Below, one piece after another: positions 24,111 to 37,649 of a stretch of 64,000 nucleotides of DNA (positions within the stretch are counted from its first letter, which is position 1; each line of letters starts with the position of its first letter). The position numbers were made by a program, and so were the translations under genes. The DNA is from Nageia nagi (taxonomy: Eukaryota; Pinophyta), in contig JBITNC010000001.1 in NCBI GenBank assembly GCA_050084985.1, forward strand, positions 139,438,001 through 139,502,000. The letters run 5' to 3'. The notes beneath the pieces were generated by a model that made no database searches, was not told the DNA's origin, and was given only the letters and a program-made list of their open reading frames with translations.

Positions 24111-24741
24111 AATATCCATTTTCATTAAGAATGTGTAATTTCAATAATTTCAACGAGTTTTAAAATTATTTTTGAATATAAATCATGAAATATTTAAGCA
24201 GCCCTAAAACATACAAATGATTTGGAAATGTGAAAATAATAAATTTTAGCATAGAAAACAATGAACTTCATTTACTATGTTAGTTTGGTTAAGTATAATA
24301 CATCCTAAGATACATGACAATCGTTTATTTAGAAAGAGTCTGATGCACCTTGTTGGAGCCATAACTTTTGACCATTTTTTCCTTTTGCCTTAAAATTTAA
24401 TAGGTGGTTCCACATGTGTGTTATGTATCAGGTGAGTCTTTTATTATCTTAACCCTAAAAAATAATATTTTTGGGACCTAACTTCTCCATCTAGCATTCC
24501 AAAATTAGCTTTTGCTTTATGATCCCAAGTTTTTTAGGCTTTTTGCATGTTAGAACTTTAATATATTTTTTTTATACACTAATTTGAGTTATGATATTTT
24601 AAATTAAGGTTTATTATTGTTAAGGGGATGAGTACACCAAATTTGGATGCAATCTAACTCATTTCTATTTTTAGTTATTTTTAGAAAAAACATTTTTTAG
24701 TGTTTTTTTGGTTTCAATTGCTATATAATGGATTGTATTCT

Positions 24742-25354
24742 TGTATATTTCTACAAATGAATTATTGCTTATTAGATAATTAATTTTAAATCATCAAGGA
24801 ATATGTATTATAAAGAGGGTTAAAATATACCCAAGGGAATGTAATGGACCGTTGAACAATGTAAAGAGTGTCAAATATCAAGAAAGACACCATAAACAAG
24901 GTAATATGCAATGATCCCAATAATTAAAGAGGATAAAAATGTTACTATAAAATAATATCAAAGGAAACATAATAAAAAATTGATATATATCAAGAATGAG
25001 AAACCAAAACATGTAAGATTATTCTATCCAACCAACAATAGTGTTTTGTAACACCAACTCTACATAGATTTGTTAAATCCTTCAACTAGATTTCATGCAT
25101 CTTTATTTCCATTCGTATATCTAAGTATTTCACACATCTACCAATGTTCTCTTAGGCTATTGGTAGCATTCATTTCTTATTGTATGCTATGGTGATTGAT
25201 ATATGATCTTTTCTATTTCAATTGGATATGATTTTGATGAAGGTGCATTATTTATCATGTTCATTTGTTGTCATATTTTTGGTATATGCTTCAATAATAT
25301 ATTGTAGATAAATAGTATTATGATTTAATATTTATGCAATATTTAGAGTATACA
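24742..25354 (+). repeat. 5' LTR of the right-arm gypsy element
   Basis: TGTATATTTC ... GAGTATACA, 613 bp, followed by TTTTGGTGAACCCCAC at the primer-binding position. Confidence 0.9.
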
Positions 25355-25639
25355 TTTTGGTGAACCCCACTTTTTCGATTAATGTTTCCCTACCAACAAT
25401 ATCTCGTAAGATTTCTATGAAATATTGATATCGTTAGTGGTGTGTAAAAACTATTTTTAGATCGTCAATAGCATAAAAATGGAATAGAATTTAGAAATTA
25501 TAACAAATATGAATAAATAATTAGAGCCTCTACATAGGTAAGTAGCTTAAATGTAAAGCTCTAGTAGTAATTTTATCATCAGCTCCAAATCCCATGGTGA
25601 TGACAAGATTAACCAGTCTTGAGAATAGTAATAGACTCT

Positions 25640-26320
25640 AGCAAAAAGAACAATACTATGATGGTGTATTCACCTCACCTTTGTCGTATGATATCCATAA
25701 TTATCCCTTACCACTAATGAATAAGGCACCCATGTCTAAAATGTTTAGTGGCGAACAAGACCCAAAGCAACATCTTATCATCTTTTAGGAGGAGTGCTTG
25801 TTGTAATTGGGATTGAAGGAGAAGTTAATGGTTAAATTTTTCCCAAGGAGTTTAAAAAGTGATGTTAGTTATTGGTTCTATAATTTTTGAGGGGATCAAT
25901 AGATTCATTCAATTCATCGGTGAAAGTTTTCTTGCATCAATATAAGCATAATATTAAAGAGCAAGGAACTATTATATAATTATACACAATGCATCTAGGA
26001 AATAGTGAAACTTTTGAAAAGTATATTCGAAGGTTCAAAAAGGTATGACAGTCTATTCATAGAAAATTAGATGAATATGAAATTTATGGTATATTTAGAG
26101 ATTCTATTTTACCAACCATTAACTTGCATGCTCCAAATAATAAGAATATTGGATTTGGAGTATTAGTACAAGAATTATTGTAAAAAGAGATAGTTTTACT
26201 TTAGTTAGGTAATCTCAAGTATACATATACTCCGTACACTAAGGAGAATCAAAAAACATATACAAAGAGAGAAGAAAAGATCATGAATATGGTTGATGCA
26301 CCTGTATTGCTAGCCAAATT
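25640..26320 (+). pseudogene. gypsy gag relic, right arm
   Basis: Broken frames give KMFSGEQDPKQHLI, LKEKLMVKFFPRSLKSDVSYW and NNKNIGFGVLVQELL, which is the capsid region. Stops and shifts are scattered. Counterpart of 15960-16640. Confidence 0.55.
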
Positions 26321-26389
26321 GACAAGATTAGCTAGAATAAGAGAAAGAAGGTATACATTCCCAATTCAACCAAGGTTTATTATAAGAGA

Positions 26390-27835
26390 TCTGATGAAAA
26401 GAGATTTATCATAGGTATTAGAGAAAATAATAGAATATTATAATGTTCCTATGGAAAAATATGATGCTTATTGTACTTATCATCAAATAAAAGGTCATGC
26501 TACAAATTTTTGCAAAGCATTAGAGTCGATGATTTTGTATCTTATTGCCAAAGAGAGGTATGAAATTAATCAGAAAGATTTAGATCCAAAGGTAATAGTG
26601 AAAATACTTTTAGTTGATAAAGAAGTTTGTGTAGGATTAAGAATGGGGCATCTAAGACATATTCTAAATCTAGTTACTAATGAACAAGTAAGTGTCCCAC
26701 CTGATCCCAAAACCTATACCATGATTGAACAATTGAAAACTACTCCTACCAAGATTAATTTGTATGATTTCATCTCTACATCTAAAACATATAAGGAGAT
26801 ATTATGTGCTTTGTTCAAAAAAGAAATTATCTTAAATAATATTTCTATTGCCATGTTTTTAGAAAACACTTAGATCTATTAAGGAATGTAATGTGATATT
26901 ATTTTGTAGATCTAGAAAGTTTAAAAAAAAAATCCTTATTGAATGTCTAGCTTTGTATATCATACCTTTGATATATGGATCAAAGATAAAAAGAATATTG
27001 GTAAATAATGGCTTAGGTGTTAATGTATGTTTTCACAATTTTTTGATACAACTTCAAGAAAAAGGTGTAGAAATACCTCCCTTAGAAGAAACCACACTCA
27101 AAATTAGGGTATAAGATATCTCATCTAAAAAACCAATTACGATAGCTACTATTTTGGTTACAATAGGAACTAGAACAATTGAAACTCAATTAACCTATTG
27201 TTAGGAAGACCATGGCTTTATGATATGGATGTAGTACCATCTACAATGAATGAAAAATTTAAATTTGAATAGTGAGGTGAGGTATATATGGTAATTGATT
27301 ATCCAAAACCATATGCCTTATGTAATCTAGCAGATTTACTAGAATTCATAATGAATTATTTGAGATATGAGATTGTACCTTTAAAAATAGCAATGCTAGT
27401 GGTAAATATAGAATAATAACCTCAGATCATAGAAAGAGGCCACCAACGACATGAAAACAATGGGGAAAATGGGGGATCTTGCTATGTAGCAATGGTATCA
27501 CTTAGTCCAAAGACATCAATAAAGGATCATGTGATAAATGTAATGGGTAAAACCTTTCCATATCCTTTTGGTCATAAGTACATGATAAAAAATTACACAT
27601 ATGAAGGAGTGGGTTTAGAAAAATTAGAAAAAGGAGTCACTTCATTTCCTACTGCATTAGGAGCTTAGAAAACTAAGAATGGATTAGGTAGTGACCAAAA
27701 TACAAAACAAATAATGGGACATAGTAAGTTTATTAAATAATGCAATTTGATTGAACTTTTTGATGATATTAATGAAGATTTATGGCTTGATGATACTATA
27801 CCACTTGATGAAAGGAATTTATGATTAAAAGAGGT
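26390..27835 (+). repeat. internal tandem duplication, copy b, right arm
   Basis: First copy downstream of gag, containing the frames 26451-26873 and 26893-27114. The latter has KRILVNNGLGVNVCFHNF, a protease active site with Asp changed to Asn. Directly repeated by 27840-29400. Confidence 0.75.
26451..27114 (+). pseudogene. gypsy gag C-terminus and protease, copy b, right arm
   Basis: The 140-codon frame starts EKYDAYCTYHQIKGHATNFC, where the C-x2-H-x4-H-x4-C spacing resembles a variant zinc-binding motif. It continues with VDKEVCVGLRMGHLRHILNL and PPDPKTYTMIEQLK. The following frame holds the retropepsin-like ILVNNGLGVN with the catalytic Asp lost. It is better preserved than the left-arm copy (15507-15854). 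Confidence 0.6.
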
Positions 27836-27839
27836 TTAT

Positions 27840-29400
27840 TGTAGCTATTAGAGAAAATAATAAAAGATAATAATATTCCTATGCAAAAATTTGATGCTTA
27901 TTGCACTTATCAAAAAAGAAAAGATCATGATACAAATTTTTACAAAGCATTGGAGGTAGCGATTCTAGGTCTTATTTCCAAAGGAAGGTATAAAATTGAT
28001 TAGAAAGATTTATATCTAGAGGAAATAGTGAATATAGTTTCAATTGATAAAGAAGTTTGTGTGGGATTAAGAAGGGGGCATCCAAAACATATTCCAAATC
28101 TGGTTACTATTGAACAAGTAAGTGTCCCACCTGATCCCAAAACTTATAGCATGATTGAACAATTGAAAACTATGCCTACCAAAATTAATTTGTATGATCT
28201 CATCTCTACATCTGAAACATATAAGGAGATATTATATGCTTTGTTCAAAAAAAGAAATTATCCCAAACAATATGTTTGCTTCCATATTTTCAACAAAACT
28301 TAGATCTATTAAGGAATGTGATGCAATATTATTTTATAGATTTGAAAAGCTTATTAAATAACTCCCTATTGAATGTCTAGCTTTGTATATCACACCTATG
28401 ATAGATGGATGGGATATAAAAAGAATATTGGTAGATAATGGCTTAGATGTTAATGAATGTTCTCATAAATTTTATACAACTTCAAGAAAAAATTGTAGAA
28501 ATACCTCCCTTAGAAGAAGCCACATTTAGAAATAGGGCATATAATAGTTCATCTAAAAAACCAATTGAGATAGCTACTATTTTGGTTACAATAGGAACTA
28601 GAATAGTTGAAACTCAATTTCAAGTTGTGGATTTAAAATTTTCATACAACTTGTTGTTAGAAAGACCATGACTTCATGATATGGATGTGGTACCATCTAT
28701 AGTGCATGGAAGATTGAAATTTGAATCCTAGGGTGAGGAACATATGATAATTGATGATCCATAACCATATACCTTATGTAATGCAACATATTTAGGGGAA
28801 TTCATAATGACTTGTTCAAGATATGAGATTGTACCCTTAGAAATAAGTGCACTAGTGATAAACATAAAAAAATAAAATCAAATCATAGAAATAGGTATGT
28901 AAACATACAAAATAAAAAATCATGATTTGTTCACATCCATCAAAGATTTGGGATGATAAAAATTTTTCAATGTTGAAGTTCATCAATGGTGTGTTATACT
29001 TCCTGAAGGCTCCTATTGGCATGAAAATAATGGAGATAATGGGTGGTCTTGAGTTGTAGCAATGATATAACCTAGTCTAGAGATGTAAATGAAGGATCAT
29101 GTGATAAATGGAATAGGTAAAACCTTTCCATATCCTTTTGTTCATAAGTACATGATAGAAAATTGCAAATATAAAGGAGTGGGTTTAGGTATATTAGAAT
29201 AAGGATTTTTTTTCTTTTCCTACTTCTTTACAAGCTTATAAAACTAAGTATAGATTGAGTAGTGATTGAAATACAAAAAAAATAATGGGACCTATCAAGT
29301 TTATAAAATAATGTAATTTGATTGAACTTTATATTGATATTGATGAATATTTATGGCTTGATGATACTATACCACTTGATTACTTTAGTATTGATAATGA
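27840..29400 (+). repeat. internal tandem duplication, copy a, right arm
   Basis: Second copy, carrying 28028-28303 (DKEVCVGLRRGHPKHIPNLV, PPDPKTYSMIEQLK) and the protease pieces 28380-28671 (KRILVDNGLDVNECS; then LKFSYNLLLERP, where the family has a Leu-Gly-Arg-Pro end). Confidence 0.75.
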
Positions 29401-29844
29401 TATTTAATAATACTTAGAAACACATTCAAAATTACTTAAATTGAATGAAAAATAGAAAATAAATTACATTTTTAATGAGTATGCATATTTTGGACAAGAA
29501 GTGAATTTCAATAAATTTTTTTAGGTAGAGCAAGGAGATGATGATACAAGTGACATACAGAGATTAGAAGAGTTTCCTTCATTGCTATAGAAAAAGGATG
29601 AATTAAAATTCGTAGCTAAATAATTTGCTGATGTTAATATTAGAACAAGTGATCAGCCATAGTTGGTCAAAGTTGGAGCAGCCCTTCCAACACCTCAAGA
29701 AGAAAGGTACAAAATAAATTTATTGAAAATCAAAAGAATTTTGGTTTTTCTTATGTTGATATTCTTGGTTCAGATCCCTCTTTTGTTATGAATAATTTAC
29801 CACTAAAAGAAGGAGGCAAACTAATTAAATAAAAAACAAGAAAT
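29401..29844 (+). other. gypsy pol linker, right arm
   Basis: Degenerate stretch between the protease duplication and RT. No domain is readable. Confidence 0.4.
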
Positions 29845-30705
29845 ATGCATCTTTATAAGGCATTATTAGTCAAGAAAGAAATAGAGAAATATTTTAATGC
29901 TAAATTTATTAAACCAATTGATAATTCAGAATGGATAGCTGACATTGTTCCTATTAAAAAACCTATTGGAGGAATAAGGGTTTGTATTGATTTTCATGAT
30001 ATGAATGATACTTATCCAAAAGATAATTTTTCATTACCTAATATTGATATGATTATGGATAGTATTGTTGGTCATGATAGTTTATCTTTTATGATGGATT
30101 TTTGAGATATAACCAAATATTAATCAATCTAGTTGATCAACATAAGACTTCTTTCACTATACCATGAGGATATTTTTGTTGGAATGTTATACCTTTTGGA
30201 TTGAAAAATGCAAGTGCTACCTACCAAAGGGCTATGGTGTCAATGTTCTATAACCATATTCATAAATTAGTAGAGGTATATGTTGATGACATGTTGGTCA
30301 AATCAAATAATGCCAAGGCCATTTAGAGCTCCTTGAAGAGGTATTTCAAATCCTAAGAAGGTATAAGCTTAGACTTAAACTTTAAAAGTGTACTTTTGGT
30401 GTTACCTCAGGAAACTTGCTTGGATTTATGGTCTCAAAAAGGGGTATTGAGGTAGTTCCTAAGAAGCTAAAAGACATAGTAAGTATGCCAACTCCAAGGA
30501 AACTCAAGCAACTAAGTAGTATTGAAGGAAAGATAAATTCGGTAAGAAGTTTTATTTCCCAAATTGAAGATACATGTAGGCCATTACTCATTTATTGAAA
30601 AAGGATTTCAAGTTTGTATGGGATGAAAAATGTCAAAAAGCTTTTGAGGATATAAAACAATACTTGTGAAATCCTTTTGTCTTAGTTCCTATGTATTTTG
30701 CAAAA
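29845..30705 (+). pseudogene. gypsy reverse transcriptase and RNase H start, right arm
   Basis: 29845-30105 encodes KKPIGGIRVCIDFHDMND and YPKDNFSLPNIDMIMDSIVG. After a frameshift the YVDDMLVK box is readable near 30280-30300, then GFMVSKRGIEVVPKKLKDIV (30416-30598) and an RNase H start (FVWDEKCQKAFEDIKQYL). Beyond this the sequence switches to the inverted integrase piece. Different frameshifts from the left arm show independent decay. Confidence 0.8.
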
Positions 30706-30709
30706 CCTG

Positions 30710-30785
30710 TAATAATCTTCTCATATGTGATTAACTTCATAGGAATGACCTCAACCCATTTTTTGGTAAACTCTATAGCTACAAT
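30710..30785 (-). pseudogene. inverted integrase fragment, right arm
   Basis: The minus strand reads AIEFTKKWVEVIPMKLITYE, an integrase-core-like stretch, opposite to the coding strand of the element. It is better preserved than the left-arm copy and shows that the inversion predates the palindrome. Confidence 0.6.
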
Positions 30786-30815
30786 AATGAATTTGTGGTG
30801 TTGTGATTAATTAAT

Positions 30816-31430
30816 TGTATGTACCTTAAAATGAATTATTAATTAATAAATAATTCATTTTAAAACATCAAATAATATGTATTATAAAGAGGTTAAAATA
30901 TACCCAAGAAAATGTAATGGACCATTGAACAATGTAAAGAGTGTCAAATATAGAAACAATATAATAAATAAATAAGATAATATACAATGATCCCAAGAAT
31001 CAAAAAAGATCTAAACATTTCTATAAAATAATATCAAAGGTGACAAAATAAAAAATAGATAGATATCGAGAAAGAGAAACCAAAATATTGAAGATCATTC
31101 TATCTAACCAACAATGGTGTTTTGTAACACCACCTCTACATAGATTTTTTAAACCCTTCAACTTGGCTTCATGCATCTTTATTTTCATTAGTAGATCTAA
31201 GTATTTCATGTAGCTAATGGCATACTCTTAGGCCATTGGTGGTGTTCATTTCTTATGGTATGTTATGGCAATTGATATATGATCTCTATTATTTCACTTA
31301 GGTGTGAGTTTGATGAAGGTACATTGTTTATCATGTTTATTTATTTCCATGTTTGTGATATATAATTCAATAATATATTGTAAACAAATCATATTATGAT
31401 TTATTATTTATGCATTATTTAGAGTCTACA
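30816..31430 (+). repeat. 3' LTR of the right-arm gypsy element
   Basis: TGTATGTACC ... GAGTCTACA, 615 bp, flanked outside by ATTCT. Confidence 0.9.
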
Positions 31431-33190
31431 ATTCTACTGGAGAAGCAGTGTGAATTCAAGTATGAGAAGAATATTGTTTTTCAAGTTTCATCCATTATAT
31501 TGCATTTATGTTATATAATTGATGTCCAATTTATTGGTCTCTTGCAGTTGAATTCCCATCTTATCATTATTTGCATTATTACTAAGTTATATTCACAAAA
31601 GTTGAACTTTTTGGTGATGATATAAGGGTCAAATAAATTAAGACCAAATTTTCCTTCAAACATTTTTCTTTTGATTATCTTTTTTCTAGTTTTCTATAAG
31701 AATAATAGTCTTCAAATTGAATTCCTCTTGGTTGAATTTTCTTACTCTATGTCATATTTATTCTATTATACTATGCTTGGGGGTGTTACAATGTATGAAG
31801 CCTCTTTGTATCTAATTGGTGCAAATGTTATAACTTACTTGCCTTTCATATTCATTTGAAATTATATGTAAAGAACCAAAAATTATCAACTTAATTTTTT
31901 TTTTCTCTAAATCAATTAAAGCTTACTCAAACATTAGGTATTAAGGTTCATTTGACTATGTCTCTCTTCAAGTAAAACATATACATAACCATGTAACTAT
32001 AATGACTATGTTCAAATGATCATTTAACTCTTTAATACATTTCCTTCAATCACATTAATCATGCAAATTAGAAATAGCTAAAGTGAAACATCACATAAAT
32101 ATCCAAGTGACAATACATTCACATAACACAAGAGGTTTGAGCTATTCTCAAGAAAAACCCTAGGCATTTTTGCACTAGGTAAACCCTTGGTAGTTATGCT
32201 ACCTAATAATCTTTTTATTATCATAAATATTACATTTTGGTAACAAATATCAATTTCAACACTTCAATACAATCGTTAGGTTAACAAGACTCATTTTCCA
32301 AACTAGAACATCATAATCAATTGTTTTATTCTTTTAGGAAAGTGAACTCATCTTTTCATAATTTCCTATATAATTAAAATGTATAAAATAGTATCCCAAC
32401 TATTTTCAATCAAACAAGGATCATGAAATCATGTCCTAGTGCATCACATGACACTATGAATTCATCCTCTAAGTACTCTTTAAGTACTTGTTAACTTCTC
32501 CATAATTAAATATAATCATAATTTTTTTACCAACAATGCTAACATTCTACATCATGTAGCTAATGCTAACAATAATAAGGTTTCTCTCATATCAACATTA
32601 TAAAAATAATATCACATTTCAATTATTAGAACATATTACTATGGTAACCTATTTATCACACTATAAGGTGATCAAATGACTATAATAACACAATTCAATC
32701 CAAGATATCTAACTATCATAATAGTAAGTGAAGAAGCACTCATAATACTTTATCTATAAGTGATATGATATTTACAATACTACCTTAAATGATAAAGTAA
32801 ATAAACACATAAACTTCAATGAAACATATTCATAATAGCATAACATTCCCATAGGTATTATTAATAATAAAATCACATAAACCATTTGTGTTCTTGTCTA
32901 TAAAACTTCTAATAAAGTGATTCAGCTCATATTACCATAGATTAGATAATCTTAAGAACCATTTGAACCTAATATGTTTTCTTATACCTATGATAAAGTA
33001 TTTCCTAGAAGCATATAAACTAGTTATGGTAATCATAATACCCAATAATAAGGATTAAGGTGTTTCACTATAACATATTTATGTAGGTTTCACATATCCC
33101 AAAACATCATGACATAACACATGATAAAATGCAACGACACCACTACAATAAATAAGTTTTCTTAACAATCATCAAAATTAAGATGTTTTC
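31431..33190 (-). other. AT-rich non-coding stretch, right arm
   Basis: Mirror of 9110-10856; no gene is recognised. Confidence 0.55.
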
Positions 33191-33203
33191 ATATATATAT
33201 ATA
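33191..33203 (+). repeat. (TA)n microsatellite, short allele
   Basis: About six TA units where the left arm has about 32. Confidence 0.85.
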
Positions 33204-33345
33204 AGAATTGTAAAAATTACCATTGATTAACCTAAATACATCCTCTCTATTTAATATAATCAATATTCCTTTAATTATCAAACATCTGTGATAAACCTGA
33301 AGGAAACGATGGTAAACAAAGAATACGTCATTAATGTCGGAATGG

Positions 33346-34706
33346 TATACAAGACTATCAAACCTCCACATTTAATGAAAGTCCATATTCAACTCTTCTC
33401 GGTGGATGACCATACCCTCTTCTAAAACTCCAGCAGTGGCGCATGTTAGAAGAATGCTGACATAGATTATTAGATTTGATTTTATGAACTGTAAGAGTCT
33501 CTTCCTAATATCCTCATAGCTTTTTCAGAAAAAACCCATTTAAGTATATCAAGGATTATTATGTACCCTAAGCCTGAAAATAATATCTCCTACAAAAATA
33601 TTGAAAAACAACTCGTTTGTAATAAGGATTTAATCACTTATTTGAAAGTTCTTTACAGCTCTTGATAACAGTTTTCATCAGCAATCTATAACAACCTGAA
33701 CACATGCTCAAATTAGGTTTTAAGGGCATTTGACCATAAAGTTCAAGTCTTCCATATAATAGCTCGTAAGACCAAGGCTAACATTGCCTCGGTATCGATT
33801 TATTCCCAAAATAATGCATTAACAGTAGCTCATATTATTTAAGCATTTTCAAAAACTATCCTTGGTCACAAAGGAGTAGAATACAAACAAAGGTTATGGC
33901 ATCCTAGCTTTATCAAATCAAAAGTTTAACGGCATCCTTGTTGTAGCTATGAATTGCTTAACCTCCAGTCTTAAAACCGTGTCTATGCCAGGCATCTTAT
34001 TAAGAATTTTGGTGTCATTTTGATGCCTTCTCACTCCTCAACTCTAACTTCCGTATTACACATGATGATAAGTCTTTATGTATTTCCTTTTTGTTCCCTC
34101 TACTGCCACACTTCTGAGAACATTCAGTAATTGCTCCGAATGCAAAACCAGAATCCCACAAGTCCATATCCATAGAAATCTTCGAGCGGACAAAGGAAAA
34201 GGCATAGGTATGAGAAGTCTCACAAACATAGATGTGTGTCAAATGAAAACGCAAATGATATAGAAAAATGGAGAATATATGGTCCACATCCGACATGGCA
34301 TGCTAAGGTATCATAGAGCTTAGGATATCTACAATATCCAGCAATGAAGATATTCATTTCTGCTCTACCCAACCCTTGGTTTTGCATGCACCCATAACAA
34401 GATTCCTTTCTAGAATACCATATCGTTATTACCCTTAGATCACTGCATTCTCCCTTTCCGCATCATGAAAAGGTATTTTATGGGCTTTGTAACGAACCTA
34501 CTGATGGTTCCCGTCAGTGAGGCCATACTTTCCTGAGGCATTAAAAGAAACATATCTAATCCTCTGTCGTCCTCCTTCCTAGTACATACTGGGATCCTTT
34601 CAGAAAAGATGCCCACTCCCCCATACCCATTCTCCATTCCTTCCCATCATGGTGCCTTTCAGGTGATACCATATTTTCCTTTAATGACTGGCTAACTCCC
34701 ACTACG
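33346..34706 (-). other. unrecognised gene-like island in the right arm
   Basis: Mirror of 7540-8900. The short frames 34440-34637 (65 codons) and 34015-34296 (93 codons) remain open with a few substitutions. The function is unknown and it may be a gene fragment. Confidence 0.35.
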
Positions 34707-37649
34707 TCCACCATGACGGGGAGATAATACATACTTCTAAAAATAGATCAAGAAAAAATGTAAAGAAAATTTCCTTTAGGCATTCAAAAGATGATAAAAC
34801 CAAAACACATCTTCCTTTATTAACTTCTAGATAAGTAAAGGAAAACTCCCTCAAATAAAAATCCTTTTTTGGAAGACTTGTACTCCTAAGGTAGATGTTT
34901 CACATAAAAGAAGTTATCTTTATCTAATCTAAAGTATCTTAATAAATATTTAAATTTGTAATTTAAATATTTGATAATTTAATACTATCTAGTTATTAAA
35001 ATTTTAGTGACAAAAATTATCAAGATTCAATTTTTTAAATTGCCAATATTTTAATACGGTGATAATTATCATTAATTTTAAATAATATTTAAATTATCAA
35101 TTTAAATATGATTGAATCAATGAATATTCAAAATCATCTTTGAACATAGTTATTAAAATAGCTAAGTATTTCATTTAGAAATAATTTATAACAATTTATT
35201 TTACCATGCCTTTGATTGGGGTTCAACCCACCAAACCCTACATCTTGAATAAACATTAGCATAATTACTTATGTCAAAAGTAACGATTCAAATGCTAGAC
35301 CAAAATATTTACTATAATATCATTTAGGGAAGATGCAACTTCCCACGGAACATTATAATACCAAAATTTGCACTAGATCTTGAAACCTTAATAGTTCAAC
35401 AAGGACTTCAAAAAGTGGTACATGACATTATATCTTTAAGTGAATCCCTAAGGTAACATATAATTAATTATAATATAACTATAACCTCCTTACTCTAGAC
35501 TAATGAGAAAGTTGTTACCCCTATTTCAATTCTATTGTTGGTCTCATAAGACCATAATGCAAATAGTAGCTAAATATAGAGATCTTTTCCATAGAAACTA
35601 TTTTTCTAATATCCTCAAAGTAACCATATATAGTTCAGTTCTTATATAGAAGTGCACCTAAGGATTACTTATATTTCGTATTTTCACACTTTCCCATAAA
35701 GTTATTATAATCTTGTTCTAAGGTTAAAAAAAAGTATATAATTATTAATAGAGTTTGGATTATTTTTTTATACTAAATTTGTAACCATAAATTCCTTCAT
35801 GGGTGTTCTCATTAATCTAATTAATCTCATTAATGTTATTTATTGAAATTTGTTGTAGAAATTCATGAGCAATATATACCACTTATGGGGTCACAACCCA
35901 ATTTCTAACCAAGATCACAACAATTTGTTTTTGACTTAAACTCAAAGGATCATAACATGAACCCCATTATGATCTTTTTATAGTTTTTTCATAATAAATA
36001 TGCATGCATTATCATGTTGAACTATTTAATAATAATTTATTTTTGGTATAAATAATGCATCTCGTTATTAACATATAACATAACATGAAAATGGATAGAA
36101 TATTCATTGTAATATCTTGGTCAAAATAAGAACGTTTCAAGGATTAGTATCCCTTTTTATCATTACTTTACATTATAGTGCAATATATAGTAAATTGGAT
36201 TTTAAATAACAAGTTCAAAACTAGCAAAATTTTATACTATAATCATAATATAATATTTCTATATATGTTTTTAAGTCAATTATCATGGATTACATAACCC
36301 TTCATCAAGAGTTGTTAGTTGTAAATGTACTCATACCGGTAACCTTCTCCTATGCAAGTATACATCATAGCTTCTCTTTAAGAAACCCAAATAAAATCAT
36401 AAAATTCTTTATCCAAATAGCTATTAATATTATCCATATATTTTACTTCTCCTTTAATGAATAAATAATTAGTCACATGATAAATATAAAAGTATACACT
36501 CATAATTCAAATAGATTATTGGATGTCTATATATGTAGAGGAGACTTCAAGGTTGATAGCTTATCCTTCCAAGAAAACCTAGTTGTCTCCCAACCAACAA
36601 GAAAATGGATGGTGTAAGTTTTTAAATCATTACCCCCTTTGAATATGTTTGGATCTTATACCCCATGCTAATACATCACATAACAAATAATCATGCACAA
36701 CATACATGATCTCAACCACATAGCCCAAGAGGCTAAAGCATGCCTAATTTTATTTAGTTTTAATCAAAATAACTTAAATAAAATGATATACTATATTTAT
36801 ATATCAATTTCTTTTTTCTAAGGTCCTAATAGAACCCTTAGCCTCATTATTCACTCCACAAACTCTTCCATTCAATGAATTTAATTGAAAATAGTTACAT
36901 AAGGATGAAAAACTAATTTTATCATAATTAAAATTAATATACGAAGTCTAAATAAAATCCAAGCATTAATACCTTGATATTCACTTCACAATTTTAGCTT
37001 AAGTTTTTACATTATTTTAAACAAGTTTAAAAACATGAAATCATGAATAATTCTACTGAACTAAAATAAGCTTAGAAGATCCACATAATAACCCTCATAT
37101 TAACCAAAGCAACATGGTACTCAATTTTACCTTTTAAGTAACAAGGTGTACTAAGTTAACTATAACTAAACCTCATAATAGCAATATTATAATAGAATTT
37201 ACATAGCTAGTGTAAGCATATAACATAATTAAAAATATTGAATAAACATGATCAACTAGTTGTATCTATCCTAATAGAAATAATTTGAATACAATATATT
37301 AATAGAATTTATGATGTAAACAAATGAACGTAATGCTTTTATATAATTCATACCATTGAAGTAAACATGAATAACTGGTAGTAATTGTATATATATCATG
37401 ATCAAATAAAGTGTATTCTAAAGTATGACAGATTGGTGTTATAAAAAGTTAACAATAATATTATCAACAAAATTAGTATTGTTAAAGGGAACATGACAAT
37501 TTTTGACAAAACATGAATATAACAATCTTATTGTAATGATAAAATATGTAAATTTGAAGTTGATATTTAAATAGAGTGAATAGACAAGATGTGTAGCATT
37601 GAAGTACCCACACATCATGATATTTTTAGTGATAAGATTATAAGTATGA
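34707..37649 (-). other. AT-rich non-coding stretch, right arm
   Basis: Mirror of 4631-7539; nothing is recognised. Confidence 0.55.

Larger units (their letters stand above)
24742..31430 (+). mobile_element. Ty3/gypsy (Tat-like) LTR retrotransposon, right-arm copy
   Basis: The same element as 10857-17556, here on the plus strand: 5' LTR 24742-25354, gag relic, two protease-region copies, RT, RNase H start, inverted integrase piece, 3' LTR 30816-31430. The flanks are ATTCT (24737-24741) and ATTCT (31431-31435). This is the same 5-bp target duplication as in the left arm, which shows one insertion event copied with the arm. Confidence 0.92.
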
